Part shown: in pieces, positions 1 through 10,343 of the stretch
How positions within the stretch are numbered: the stretch's first letter is position 1
Layout of the letters: every line of letters begins with the position of its first letter
Source of the DNA: Incurvaria masculella
Lineage: Eukaryota > Arthropoda > Insecta > Lepidoptera > Incurvariidae
Direction of reading: 5' to 3'
Length of the DNA: 64,000 nt
Assembly (NCBI GenBank): GCA_946894095.1
Contig: OX335660.1
Location: forward strand, 9,491,001-9,555,000
The notes under the pieces: model-generated
What the model saw: the letters and a program-made list of their open reading frames with translations, nothing else
Told to the model about the DNA's origin: nothing
Database searches by the model: none
Made by a program: the position numbers and the translations under genes

Positions 1-32
1 GCGAGCACCGTTTTTGACCGTTTGGCGGCCAT

Positions 33-118
33 TGTTCGGATTTGCCGTAAACTGTAGATCTCCTTCCTTACGCACTAGGTGGTACGGTTAATCCCGCCAT
101 GGTTGGTATAAAGAAGTT
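33..118 (+). repeat. SINE-A fragment (body only)
   Basis: Degenerate piece of the dispersed SINE-like family called SINE-A here. It keeps the order of short blocks seen in better copies: a TTCGGATT block, AAACTGTAGATC, CTAGGTGGTA, GGTTAATCCCGCC and TGGTTGGTA. The head and tail are missing. Compare with the fuller copies at 2271-2652 and 43842-44246. Confidence 0.6.
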
Positions 119-528
119 GGTAGAAAGGCCCCTTAATATGTGGCGATTTAGCTAATCCACAGTAGGTGGAAAAGGCCCTCATTTTATTTAACAACATTAC
201 AATATATAAAACGTAAATTATCTTATAAATGGATGTAGATAATTTTCAGTGTAGGCAAAGTCAAACAAAACTTAATATACCTTCCTAGTTCTCATTCACG
301 AGAATTACCCGTTCGAAATTTGTCAAAAACTATAATATGTATTAATTAAAGAAAGGAAGCTGTAAAATAAATACATGTATATTTAAAATGTCCTCCTGTA
401 ATTTAAACAAACTACTATTACTGTAATCTTGCTGTAAATAAAGGTGGTAGCATTTAAAGTGTAATATTATATAGTTTTTTTTAGCTGTAAGAATAATAAT
501 GTATTTTGTATTTTGACTCTTTGTTTCA
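119..528. other. AT-rich stretch without recognised feature
   Basis: Low-complexity AT-rich DNA. I see no open frame of interest, no inverted repeat and no recognised repeat here. Confidence 0.5.
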
Positions 529-1057
529 GGTCACTGTAGTAGTTCATGACAGAAATAATCGTATTAAAACTAAATCGTACAGAGCTTTCACAACTTTTCA
601 TGTTGCCACTGGAGTAGTGCATTGCTTTAAGGTCCCTACTTGCGGCGACGCTGGGTTCGGGTCTCCTCTTTCCCTAAAATATGGTTGATAGAGGCGATGG
701 CTGTGCCTGGCGTGATGCTCGTGAACGGGTGCTGTTTGTGGGGACTGGCTTGCTCCAATCGGCAACATTCTAGATGGCGGGCATGGTTTTTACTAATAAA
801 CTGATATTTGTCATGAACTGTTGCATATGACATGAATTGCTGATTCTCGTCTATTTAATATTAATTTAGCGTGTTTATCTGTGAGTCTAAATACTTTTGT
901 AAATTTAGACTACGTGGACGTTGAAAAAAAAAACCAGCGGAGTTTCTTTCCAGTTCTTCTTCGCTGGGATTTCCCCGAACTGGCTAATGATAAAATATGA
1001 CAAATCCGAGTGCAGTGTACTGTCTATGGATGATGAATAAACAATAAACAACAATAA
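529..1057 (+). repeat. 3' end of a non-LTR retroelement (family M, copy 1)
   Basis: This block recurs at 15528-15826, 15886-16075 (minus), 47730-48010 and 57115-57645 (minus). It starts with CTGTAGTAGTTCATGA and passes through GTGGACGTTGA and CCAGCGGAGTTTCTT. It ends near TGTCTATGGATGATGAATAA followed by an A-rich tail, which is how non-LTR retroelement 3' ends look. The copy at 47.7 kb is preceded by decayed reverse-transcriptase motifs, which links the block to a LINE. The 60-residue open frame at 506-688 lies inside the block and is not judged a gene. Confidence 0.6.
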
Positions 1058-1481
1058 AAAAAAAAACAATCACAGAATCTCGAAATAGATCTCAGTAATT
1101 TTCGATATACGTCCTAACAATAAATGAACGAACATTTAAAAAGAAAAATAAAATATAATCTAAAATTCTATGTATTCCCCATAAATAACCCTAAATCCGT
1201 TATAGTGGCATAGTTATCCCGCTAACCGCACGTCTACCCCCACCGTGTGGGAGCAGCGGGCCCCCTGCGCTGGGAGGGCTAGGCAGTCGAATCCGCAGGC
1301 TATAACAGTATTTTATGAGATGTCATAAAAGTAAGAAACATTGTGGCAAGAAAGTATTATAATAAGATGTGGCAGGCTTGGAGGAGAAGGCTGCAAATGT
1401 TCTCTTCTATATTGACTCAAAGTTTGTTCTATATTTAATAATAAAAGAAAAAAAATATGTTTGTAGAATCTTCCGTGAAGA
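1058..1481. other. intergenic, no recognised gene
   Basis: Mostly AT-rich. One short GC-rich patch at about 1225-1300 (GGGCCCCCTGCGCTGGGAGG) stands out, but nothing supports a gene or a repeat boundary. Confidence 0.45.
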
Positions 1482-1652
1482 AAGGACACATTAATAAAGA
1501 AAGAAGCTTTTTAAAGAAATACTATACGAATATAATGCATAGCTGGACTTGAACCAGCCAACATAGCTTACGGGTATTTTATCTACCAATTTCGCCACAA
1601 GCTTTATACGCATAATTACCAGACTTTCTTTCTTCAATTAATGTGTCCTTGC
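1482..1652. repeat. tRNA-like sequence between inverted ends
   Basis: The left edge reads GGACACATTAATAAAGAAAG and the right edge reads nearly its reverse complement (CTTTCTTTCTTCAATTAATG then TGTCC). Between them, on the minus strand, is a degenerate tRNA-like stretch with TGGCGAAATTGGTAGATAAA resembling an A-box region and GGTTCAAGTCC resembling a B-box/T-loop. Related tRNA-like cores lie at about 2690-2830 and 51885-51965. No intact cloverleaf can be drawn with confidence, so it is called a repeat, not a tRNA gene. Confidence 0.4.
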
Positions 1653-1725
1653 TCAATGTTGTGGATGAATGAACAATGAATATTGAATCGTGCCACCTAG
1701 CCTCCGTTAAAGAACTAACGAGTCA

Positions 1726-1836
1726 TGTTTGAAAAATGTTACGGCTTTTCACGCGGCAGGAAGAGACATTTTCCAAACATGTCTAACGGAGAATGTCTCT
1801 TCCTGCCGCGTATAAAGCCGTAAAATTTTTCAAACA
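1726..1836. repeat. fold-back element, family C copy 1
   Basis: The 111-bp element is almost one long inverted repeat. The left arm TGTTTGAAAAATGTTACGGC, followed by TTTTCACGCGGCAGGAAGAG, is mirrored on the right by CTCTTCCTGCCGCG and CGTAAAATTTTTCAAACA. A second copy lies at 26525-26605 and a left-arm fragment at 61535-61581. Both full copies are followed by a TCTAACGACCGC block, so the true boundary may lie slightly further right. There is no coding capacity; it is a MITE-like hairpin. Confidence 0.75.
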
Positions 1837-2270
1837 TATCTAACGACCGCAGTAATTATCACCTTATAGCGTAATTATCGCTGTAGTTATCACCTTATAC
1901 CCACGGAGATAAGTAAGTATAAGAGAGACAGGAGTTTTTGAAGTTTTTTCATCCGTACTACGTGATTTCTTATGCCACTACATTTTTTGTTGTTAACTTA
2001 AAGTTTGAGAAAAAGAATATCATTAAATGAAACCAAAACCGTGTAACCGCGCAGTTACTCAAACGCTTCTTAATAAAATGATATGGCTATTTCAACTATA
2101 TCAGTTACATAGTGCCAAATACATTGCGATTTTGTATTGTTTTTATTCCTTTCGTTATGATAAAATTAAGCACAACTCAATATCTAAATCTACCACCAAT
2201 CATGTTAGCTACAGCAAACAAATACTGTGTTAGTGGGAGGCATCGATTACGGGAAAGTAGAATAATTTTG

Positions 2271-2652
2271 TCAGCCCCAGTGGCCCAGTGGCGCGACACT
2301 TCGGCGATCGCTCTCCAAAGTTAAGAAACGCTGGGTCAGGTCTGGTCTTGGATGGGTGACCATTAGACCGTTGAGAGAGGCTGGCCGTGGTTCGGATTCC
2401 ACGTTAAACTGTAGGTCCCCTTCCTTACTTACTAGGTGGTAGGGTTAATCCCGCCCGGGTTGGTACCATCGCATTGAATGAACGATGGTCGAAGCGGCAA
2501 TGAAAATTGTCCGTGTTTTCCATCCAGTTCAATGTAGCCGAGCAATATAAGGAAGGTCCTGGCATGGCACCTAGTTCCCATGTGGTGTGTTGGGCTAATA
2601 CCATGACAGAAGGTGTGGTATTAGCCATCATGTCCAGTCACATAAAAAAAAA
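2271..2652 (+). repeat. SINE-A with a 5S-rRNA-like head
   Basis: The best copy of the 5S-headed form. The first about 110 bp contain AAGTTAAGAAACGCTGGGTC and TCTTGGATGGGTGACC, which follow the order of the conserved internal promoter region of 5S rRNA. The body then reads GTAGGTCCCC, CTAGGTGGTAGGGTTAA, TGGTACCATCGCATTGAATG, GTCGAAGCGGCAATGAAAAT and GGTCCTGGCATGGCACCTA. It ends in TTAGCCAT, CAGTCACAT and an A-run. The same body carries a tRNA-like head in copies at 21252 and 43842. Confidence 0.8.
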
Positions 2653-2689
2653 TCCAAATTATGGGTATATGTTGGGTGTAGGGTATAAT

Positions 2690-2830
2690 TATGGGAGGTG
2701 GCGAAATTGGTTAAATGCATTACCCGCGAATGGTATGTTTTGCTGGTTCGGATCCAGCCTTGCAGCATATTCGTAAAGTAGTTCTTTTTACAGGGATCTT
2801 TCTTTAATTAATGTGTTCTTGCTTCATGGT
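2690..2830 (+). repeat. tRNA-like repeat fragment
   Basis: Second copy of the tRNA-like core at 1482-1652, here on the plus strand: GGCGAAATTGGTTAAATGC and, 40 bp on, GCTGGTTCGGATCCAGC, followed by the same TTCTTTAATTAATGTGTTC end. The left inverted end is not seen. Too degenerate for a functional tRNA. Confidence 0.35.
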
Positions 2831-3091
2831 CGATTATACATACATACATACCACATTCCTTGAAACAATTGGTTGGTTGAAACACTTGATTGTATTGTTC
2901 AGCCTAATAAAACTGTGCATTTGACCAAATATTGTAGTCATATTTTTTCTGAGGTTTGTTTATTCGTCTTACATTAGTTATCCGAATATCCATTATTCAA
3001 TTAAGGGCTGATTTTTCAATAGTCAGATAAACAGCCAGATAACTATTCGACGGATTTATTTACGCTTCTGCTTATCCATCTGATATAGTAA

Positions 3092-3279
3092 TGTAGCGAG
3101 CACGCAGCGCACGCGACACCGCCATGACGTCGGCCAATGAAATGAGAGGTGCTTCACGACGCGCTCCGTATTTATGCAAGCCGTGGCGCTGCCATCGCTC
3201 CATAGCATATAAGTATGCGAGCACTCATTAATAAATCATTAATTACACAACAAGACCTTCAATACAACAGAACTCCTAA
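3092..3279 (+). repeat. 5' LTR of the gypsy element
   Basis: Starts TGTAGCGAGCACGCAGC and ends CTCCTAA. Sequence shared with the 3' LTR extends two bases further because of the target-site overlap. It holds a TATA-like TATAAG at 3208-3213 and AATAAA at 3230-3235, the promoter and polyadenylation signals expected in an LTR. It differs from the 3' LTR only near 3240 (ATTAATTAC against ATTCATTAC). GTGACCCCGACGCTGAAC just downstream may be the primer-binding region. Confidence 0.95.
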
Positions 3280-3301
3280 AGAAGTGACCCCGACGCTGAA
3301 C

Positions 3302-4099
3302 ATGGCTGAAAGTGGAGTCGACATGGCAGTAATTTCGCTATTTGCAAGAGTTCCCGCTTTCTGGAAGGATCGTCCGCGTCTCTGGTTCGCGCAAGTCGAC
3401 GCAGTGCTCGCGCCGCAGAAACAATCCGATGAGGCGAAGTTCAACATCATCATCGCGAAGTTAGAGAGAGAAGATCTGGACCACGTCAGCGACATTATCT
3501 TTAACCCGCCACCGAACAACAAATCCGAAGCACTAAAAACCCGACTTCTGAGTGTTTATGAAGAGTCCGAAGCAAAACGCCTTAATCGGTTGCTGACGCA
3601 GACCGACCTCGGAGATCAAAAACCGTCACACCTTCTACGGCGCATGCGTGAGCTATCCAGCGGAATGCTAACCGACGGCGCCCTACAAATGATGTGGACG
3701 AGTCATCTACCATCCGCAACCCGCGCAGTACTCTTAGGAAGCGAACGAACGAAACTTGACGATTTGGCAGCTATCGCAGACAGAATAGCCGATCAGACGG
3801 CACCGGAAGCTCATGTATCAGCAATATCAAAAGAAAATCAACGACAAGACTCCCCTTCAAATCTAGAACTGGCCAAAAAGATTGAAGAGCTAAGTCTAGA
3901 AATATCGGCCCTCAAAGCTCACGGTTCGAGGCAACAAAACTACCAACATCGTTACAGACCTCAACAGCCGACACACCGAATACAAGTATGTAATTACCAC
4001 CAACGATTCGGAAGCAGAGCGAGGCGCTGCGAGGAACCGTGCAGCTACCGCGGCGCCGCCACCTCCGCGAGCGTGCGATACGAGAACCAGGGAAACTAA
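3302..4099 (+). CDS. gag polyprotein of the gypsy element
   Basis: Structural protein of the retrotransposon, expected to form the particle and bind RNA. The frame is open from 3215, but the first ATG (3215) lies inside the LTR; the start at 3302 (MAESGVDMAV) is preferred because it follows the LTR and the likely primer-binding site. The early residues FWKDRPRLWFAQVDAVL match the conserved N-terminal region of Mag-like gag proteins. Near the end is CNYHQRFGSRARRCEEPC (from 3989), a C-x2-H-type knuckle-like motif. The frame stops at 4097-4099 directly after a slippery GGGAAAC, so the gag stop is probably bypassed by -1 frameshifting to make gag-pol. There are no internal stops. Length is about 265 residues. 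Confidence 0.9.
   Translation: MAESGVDMAVISLFARVPAFWKDRPRLWFAQVDAVLAPQKQSDEAKFNIIIAKLEREDLDHVSDIIFNPPPNNKSEALKTRLLSVYEESEAKRLNRLLTQTDLGDQKPSHLLRRMRELSSGMLTDGALQMMWTSHLPSATRAVLLGSERTKLDDLAAIADRIADQTAPEAHVSAISKENQRQDSPSNLELAKKIEELSLEISALKAHGSRQQNYQHRYRPQQPTHRIQVCNYHQRFGSRARRCEEPCSYRGAATSASVRYENQGN
4090..4096 (+). promoter_or_regulatory. candidate -1 ribosomal frameshift site GGGAAAC
   Basis: In gag phase the bases read G GGA AAC followed at once by TAA. This is an exact X XXY YYZ heptamer of the kind used for -1 frameshifting in retroviruses and retroelements. Slipping back one base places the ribosome in the frame that runs straight into the protease. I did not find a convincing downstream stem by eye. 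Confidence 0.75.
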
Positions 4100-7000
4100 T
4101 ACCGACACTGGCCGAGGCGGATGCCAGAGTCGAACATAAATCTCACCGCCTATTTATAACAGACCGTAACAGCAAGTTGGAGTTCTTGGTCGATACGGGA
4201 GCAAATATTTCTGTTTTGCCTTACACAAAAGGTCTTACAAAAAAAACAACATCATTCAAACTGTTCGCCGCCAATGGTACAACGATATCTACCTACGGTA
4301 GCAGAAAACTTTTTCTTGATATCGGACAGCAAAAGTCATACCCCTGGACTTTCACCATTGCCGCCGTCAATAGACCAATCCTGGGAGCAGACTTCCTGAA
4401 GCATTATCATTTTCTTGTGGACGTACACAGTCACAAGTTAATCGATATCACAGCTGGCCCGCTGCCTGCGCCTACTGAAAATATGTCCGCAACAAATTCA
4501 AGTAGCAATCACACCGCTGCCGCCCTCAGCCCCCCGGCGCTCCTTGCAGTCGAAGACGACTCACCGTACAAAATGATCATGCAAGACTTCCCTGGTCTTA
4601 CGAACTCATCACAAATGAATAATCCCACCAAGCACGGCGTTGAGCATCACATTGAGACTTCCGGCCAACCAGTCTACGCTCGAGTCTGTCTCCCCACATG
4701 TACCAGGCAGCCAAAAAAGTGTTTGACCAAATGATAACACAAGGGATCTGCCGACCTTCCAAGAGTCAATGGGCCAGCCCACTTCACATCGTCCCAAGAA
4801 AATCAGGCGAGCTACGACCATGTGGTGATTTCCGCCGCCTCAACACCATTACAACGCCCGACAGATATCCAGTGCCCCGTCTGCATGACTTTAACTTCGC
4901 TCTCGAGGGCAAGAAGATATTCTCCACACTTGATCTCAAGAGAGCCTACCATCAAATACCGGTTGCTGAGAAAGACATTGAGAAAACAGCTATAATCACG
5001 CCTTTCGGACTGTTCGAGTTTCCCCGAATGTGCTTCGGTCTGAGGAACGCTGGGCAGACATTCCAGAGACTCATTGACAACATACTACGTGGTTTGGACT
5101 TCGTGTTTCCCTACCTCGACGATATGTTGATAGGTTCGGTAAATAAAAAACAACACCGAGAGCACCTACGAGAAATATTTCACCGGCTAGAAAAAAACGG
5201 AATAGCACTGAACACAGAAAAGTGCGTATTCGGACAGCAGAAAGTAGATTTTCTCGGCTACACTGTGTCAGCAGAAGGAATAAAACCAAAGGAAGAACGC
5301 ACCGCAGCTATCAGCAACTATCCTCGACCCGAAACTATACGAGACCTACGACGTTTTCTCGGAATGGTAAATTTTTATCGAGAAAATATTCGGCATGCAG
5401 CGGAACACCAAGCTGAGCTCAACGCCTACCTACATCAGTCAAAAAAAAAACGACCGCACTAAAATTATTTGGACTGACGCATCAATAAAGTCATTCGAGA
5501 CCTGCAAAGAAGACATAAAAAATGCAGCAACATTATCTCATCCCTCGAAGTATGCTACATATTCCCTTATGAGCGACTGCTCCGATCGTGTCGCAGGAGC
5601 TGTTTTACAACAAAAAATCAAAAATAAATGGATGGCGCTCGGATTTTTTTCAAAAAAGTTATCGGTAACGCAACAACGATACAGCGCCTACGACCGTGAG
5701 CTCCTGGCCATCTACGAGGCCGTAAAACACTTCCGAAGAATGTTCGAAGGAAAGCCACTGATCATATATACGGATCACAAACCCCTAACGTACGCTTTTG
5801 AGTGCAGCGGTGTAAACAAGAACAACGAGAACCTACGACGCACGCGGCAGCTCGGATTTATCAGTCAGTTCACCACTACACTGACGCATATCTCCGGTAA
5901 AAGTAATACAGTAGCAGACGCGTTAAGCAGAGTCGAAGAACTATCCTGCCCGTCTCCGGTCGACTACAGCGCCATCTGTGAGCAACAAAAGTACGACAAA
6001 GAACTGCAAGACCTGAAACGTAACAAAAAGCTGCAGTTTGAACGCATACATTTGTCACATATAGCAGACACATTAGTGTGCGAAACTTCTACCGGACAGC
6101 GCCGACCGTTCATACCTGCTTCACTGCGAAAACTGGTTTTCAATACCATCCACGGACTAAGCCATCCCGGAATAAGAGCAACGCGCAAAATAATCACGCA
6201 AAAATTTTTCTGGCCCTACATGAACAAAGACATCGGCGTATGGGCCCGAACCTGTGTCCCGTGTCAAAAAGCAAAGATAAGTCGACATACAATATCGCCG
6301 CTACTGCCGTTCGAATCTGCCGGTCGCTTTCAACACGTTCACGTTGATATCGTCGGCCCGTTACCGATGTCGGAAGAAAACAGATACTGCCTCACCATGA
6401 TAGATCGACAAACAAAATGGCCAGAAGCTTTCCAATTCGCAATATCACCGCCGAAACAGTTGCAAAAACCATTTACGAAGGTTGGATTGCAAGATTTGGG
6501 TGCCCTGCAAAACTTACAAGTGATCAAGGAAGGCAGTTTGAATCAGAACTTTTTAGAAGCCTGACCAAGATTATGGGGATCGAAAAGAATCGAACCACAC
6601 CGTATCATCCGCAGAGTAATGGGATGGTCGAAAGGTGGCACCGTTCTCTTAAGGCCGCACTTACTGCTCGCCTCGGCGTATCAGCTAACTGGACGAAAGA
6701 GCTACCAACAGTTTTACTGGGCCTCCGCACAGCAACTAGGATGGACGACGATGTGAGCGCAGCAATGTTAACATACGGCACAACGTTGCGACTGCCAGGC
6801 GAATTTTTTGAACAGCAAAATACTGATCAAGTACCGACAGACGCACACTTCGTGAATCAACTGCGCGCAACAATAGACCGGCTACGCCCCGTCCCGCTCG
6901 CGCTTCACACGGCGACACGGACTCCGTTCGTGCACAAGGAGCTGACACAATGTTCCCACGTCTTTGTACGCGTCGACGCTACGAAGAAACCTCTGACTCC

Positions 7001-7211
7001 TGCCTATGAGGGACCGTTTCCTGTGCTTAGCAGAAACGAAAAAACATACACGCTACAGCTACCAAACAGAAAACTGACGATCTCAATAGATCGCCTTAAG
7101 CCCGCATTCCTCATTCAGGATAACCCCGAAAGCCAGCCCGCTGCCTACCACACTCGTTCGGGTCGTCGGGTCAAGCCTCCGGCACCCTTCACTGGCGGGG
7201 GAGTCGTGTAG
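4090..7211 (+). pseudogene. pol polyprotein of the gypsy element, frame broken three times
   Basis: Order of domains: aspartic protease with DTGA (from 4192) and a later LGADFL; reverse transcriptase with [15 protein letters not shown] and the catalytic YLDD (5112-5123); RNase H (SDCSDRVAGAVLQQ, YTDHKPLTYAF); integrase with an HHCC zinc region (6140-6270) and the catalytic triad D (HVDIVGPLP), D (TSDQGRQFES), E (GMVERWHR), 35 residues between the last two. The frame is lost three times, each time in or beside a short homopolymer: at the CCCC of 4692-4695, at the ten-A run 5441-5450, and at the CC of 6432-6433. Each break is a net shift of one base, and there is no in-frame stop elsewhere. Either the copy decayed very recently or these are sequencing indels. 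The stop at 7209-7211 overlaps the first bases of the 3' LTR. Confidence 0.93.
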
Positions 7212-7394
7212 CGAGCACGCAGCGCACGCGACACCGCCATGACGTCGGCCAATGAAATGAGAGGTGCTTCACGACGCGCTCCGTATTTATGCAAGCCGTG
7301 GCGCTGCCATCGCTCCATAGCATATAAGTATGCGAGCACTCATTAATAAATCATTCATTACACAACAAGACCTTCAATACAACAGAACTCCTAA
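7207..7394 (+). repeat. 3' LTR of the gypsy element
   Basis: Matches the 5' LTR over about 190 bp with one mismatch. The stop codon of pol lies in its first five bases. It is followed by AGTAA, the proposed target duplication. Confidence 0.95.
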
Positions 7395-7545
7395 AGTAAG
7401 TTCATATCTTCATTAGTAAAATTATAGTCAGATAATTGTGATAGAATATATAATTTTCCGGCAATGACTATCCGTCTTTTTACCAACGTGAATTTGTACT
7501 ATCAGTCCGATAAGTATTTTCTGATGATTGAAAAATCGGCCCTAA

Positions 7546-8975
7546 GAAGATAAGATAATTATAAAAAAAAACATTAAGGGCCTTTTTTACCTACTGCTGA
7601 TTAGCTTAGCAGCTTGCAATCAATACGAGTACAAGATAACTATCACTTTAGTAAAAGTGTCGAATTAAATAAAAGCACTTGGTAAAAACCAGGCTAAGAT
7701 CTTCTTTTTCTAGATATTTTTTTTTTCAAAGACTCGTCTTACGAAAATACAGTTAATACCATTTTCATCCCCACACTGAGTCCGCTCATAGTTCGAAAGA
7801 GGTCGTTAAGCTTTGTGTATGTAAATTTTCCGACTCCATCCGCCGCTGCCAGCGCCCCCATCCCGCCGTGGCGTCTTCGGAAAACTTACAAGTTTTATGG
7901 CCTCCCGCAGGATGCGCTCGCATTTAATAAGCCAGGATTTAGTGTGGAACTTGTGGCTAGAATGTAACATTGAGGAAAAGCAGAATATTTTGGCAAACTG
8001 TAATCTTAAATTTTAAGTCCAACTGCCTTTCGAATTGATTCTGTACTAGATTGAGATTGCTGATTTATCCTTAAGAAATTCAAAGGTTTTTTTTAATTTT
8101 GTTTCATGTGTTCCGGTCTCTTTGTTACAAGAAGCAGGATGAGTTTTACATCGACATTTCTAATAATAGGCAAATTGTACATATTTAAAAGCTACGAATA
8201 TAGGAAAAGAAGTAACATTGAAATTTTCTGGTAATTACAAACATAAACATTATCGCACCTGTAGTATGAATAGTACTATTCATTTAAAACGGACAATATA
8301 GTAAAAAAATACAATGGCAACATACACTTAACTTATAATTCAACACACATGATCCATACTTCGAATGTCTACTTTAAAATACTTAAAATGTATCGATGTT
8401 TGTAAATTATTTTAAAAAAATCATAATTTATTTTATAAATATAAATGAATGACAATAAAAATGTATAAAGAGAGTCAGCCTTGCTCTACTCTAAAGGTCA
8501 GGTACGTAACACCCGAAATTTTAGATGAATGAAGAGAAATATGTAAGCATAGAAAGTAAAAATAATATCTGTGTTCGAAGGTTTTATGGTACTGGTGGTA
8601 TGGATTTGGTGGCAGAACTAGCCCGTTCGACAAAGAGGCGTGATGTTATGTATGTGTGTATAGCGAACAATAAATAAAATCAACATAAGTGATTTGAGAA
8701 TCATATCAATGTTTCCTTTTTTTATTAAACTATGTTTATTTCAAAGAGGCCTACGGGTTTTTTTATGGCACTAGATATGTGTAGCTAATATAGAAGTTGT
8801 AATGTCATTATATTCGCCTAACATACCACATGAGAACGAATGCTGAGATTCATAGACCTAACTCGTACTTGGCTTAGCCAAAGTATGGCTTCCGACTGTC
8901 GAATTTGACATTCATTCCATGAATTTTATGTCAAAACTGATAGTCGGAAAGCGTACTTTCTATACTATTATTGCT
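7546..8975. other. intergenic, no recognised gene
   Basis: AT-rich DNA with no coding evidence. A short GC-richer patch at about 7835-7920 has no recognisable feature. No repeats that match the families described elsewhere in the window were seen. Confidence 0.45.
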
Positions 8976-9450
8976 ATACCAGGTCCTTCCTTATATGGAT
9001 GGAAAATGCGGACAATTTTCAGTCACTTTGACCGTTTTTCATTCAATGCTATTCTGCCAACCCGAGCTCTATCACCCCTTTCACTTAGTAAAAGACCTGC
9101 AAACGTACGTAGAGCCCGAACCAATACCAGCCTTAACGCTCGAAGGCGGTCACGGTCATGCCAGGCCATGCACAGAAAAATAAAATTATATAATATTTTG
9201 AGAATGACAGTTTCGTGTTCCACGAGAATCTTTCAGAGGATTATTTCAAAAGGGGAGAGAGCTCATCTGAGACATTTGTTTTATGGAATACGTTTTTTTA
9301 AAATACCAAATAAAGTTCTGGTTCCCCATTTTAATCGTTTAACTGAGCTACGCTACCCAAGAGCACGGATTAACGTGACAGTGCTCAGAGTTGCTTCACC
9401 TCGATTATCATATGACAAGGCTTCGCTCGACTGAGCTACCGACGCTGGTA
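8976..9450 (-). repeat. SINE-A, degenerate, minus orientation
   Basis: Reading the plus strand gives the family in reverse: CCAGGTCCTTCCTTATA, TGGATGGAAAATGCGGACAA, then CATTCAATGCTATTCTGCC. At the far end (9330-9450) the minus strand has a tRNA-like head with GTCGGTAGCTCAGTCGAGCG. The middle (9180-9330) is poorly conserved. The 171-residue open frame that crosses it (8919-9434) is therefore not a gene. Confidence 0.55.
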
Positions 9451-10029
9451 ATCGAAAGTTCACACTGCACATAAATTAAATTACAGAAGATGGGCGTCTC
9501 TACATCTTATATAAATCTCCGGCATATGGCATATAGTTAGGCGAACAATGTCGCCAAGACACAACAAACCTCGCTATATTCTCAGTCAGCTCGAGGGAAG
9601 TCTCCTCTCTCCTCTCTCTCTAATTCTGAGTGCCGTCTCGTTCTCGCGCACAGGAAAACCGCCGAGGCGCGCCGATGGGCGGAGCCTGCCGCACGCTCGG
9701 CTGAACATTGGCTGATTTAAGGCACGCCCACAGCCGGAAAATGCACTTTCCAGATTACCCCTCTTGACCCGGATAAGTTTTAAGGCGGATTGACAATGAG
9801 GGAACTATCTGTGAGGGAATTAAATATTTTATGAACTCTATTAAAACTGTTTCGTTGGTAAATTGGTCTCCGAAGTAATCTTCAGTAGTAGTAGTAATAG
9901 TAGTCTACACTTATACAGGGAACATAAATACAGGGTGTTGCAACGGCCACTACATACATTTTGGCAGTGAAATCTACATGACCTCCAAGACAAAACATGT
10001 TTTTTGACGCAATATTGTAACCGTGCAAA
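9451..10029. other. intergenic with a GC-richer patch and (AGT)n
   Basis: About 9540-9790 is richer in GC and contains CTCCTCTCTCCTCTCTCTC, GGGCGGAGCC and GGCACGCCCACAGCC, which would suit an upstream region of a gene, but no adjacent coding exon could be found. A short (AGT)n tract lies at 9887-9903. Confidence 0.35.
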
Positions 10030-10118
10030 AGGCAGGTCTTGGCATGAACCTAGATTTCACGCGGCGTGTCAGGCTAATGTCATGAGAGTAGGTGTGATAT
10101 TAGCCATTCAAATCAAGT
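10030..10118 (+). repeat. SINE-A tail fragment
   Basis: Only the tail is present: AGGTCTTGGCATGAACCTAG, a TCAGGCTAATGTCATGA block and GTGTGATATTAGCCATTC. Confidence 0.55.
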
Positions 10119-10343
10119 TACGTACAACGTTCCCACGTAATTTCGCAACATTCGTTTATTTTTACACTAAACTAATGAATTAGTTTGTGTGGCGACTCTT
10201 ACTTTTTGTTTTAACAGATATTCTGCATATCCTCTAAACAAGAAAACAATAAAGTTATTTCAATCCCAATAACCATTTCCCAGATTTTCTGTAATGGCCG
10301 TTGTAACACTCTGTATTTGTGTACCTTGTTGACTAGTGCTTCG

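Larger units (their letters stand above)
3092..7394 (+). mobile_element. Ty3/Gypsy LTR retrotransposon
   Basis: Complete LTR element with two LTRs of about 188-190 bp that differ by one base, gag, and pol in the order protease, reverse transcriptase, RNase H, integrase. The candidate target duplication is AGTAA (3087-3091 and 7395-7399); because the bases overlap the LTR end, GTAA is also possible. There is no env-like frame after pol. The polypurine-like stretch GGCGGGGGAG sits just left of the 3' LTR. The gag type (a C/H/C/C knuckle-like motif) and pol order resemble the Mag-like branch of insect Gypsy elements; that branch name is from family knowledge, not from a tree. Near-identical LTRs imply a recent insertion. 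Confidence 0.97.
3001..7545. mobile_element. older MITE split by the gypsy insertion
   Basis: TTAAGGGCTGATTTTTCAAT at 3001 and the reverse complement of TTAGGGCCGATTTTTCAAT at 7526-7545 face each other as terminal inverted repeats, with further similarity inwards (AGTCAGATAA against TCAGAAAAT). If the gypsy element and one copy of its target duplication are removed, about 237 bp remain, a normal MITE size. The LTR element therefore landed in a pre-existing MITE. Confidence 0.6.

Noticed and set aside
506..688. 60-residue frame near the left edge
   Set aside because: Lies inside the family M 3' region, which has stops in the other copies.
8919..9434. 171-residue frame
   Set aside because: Runs across a degenerate SINE-A copy; no domain.
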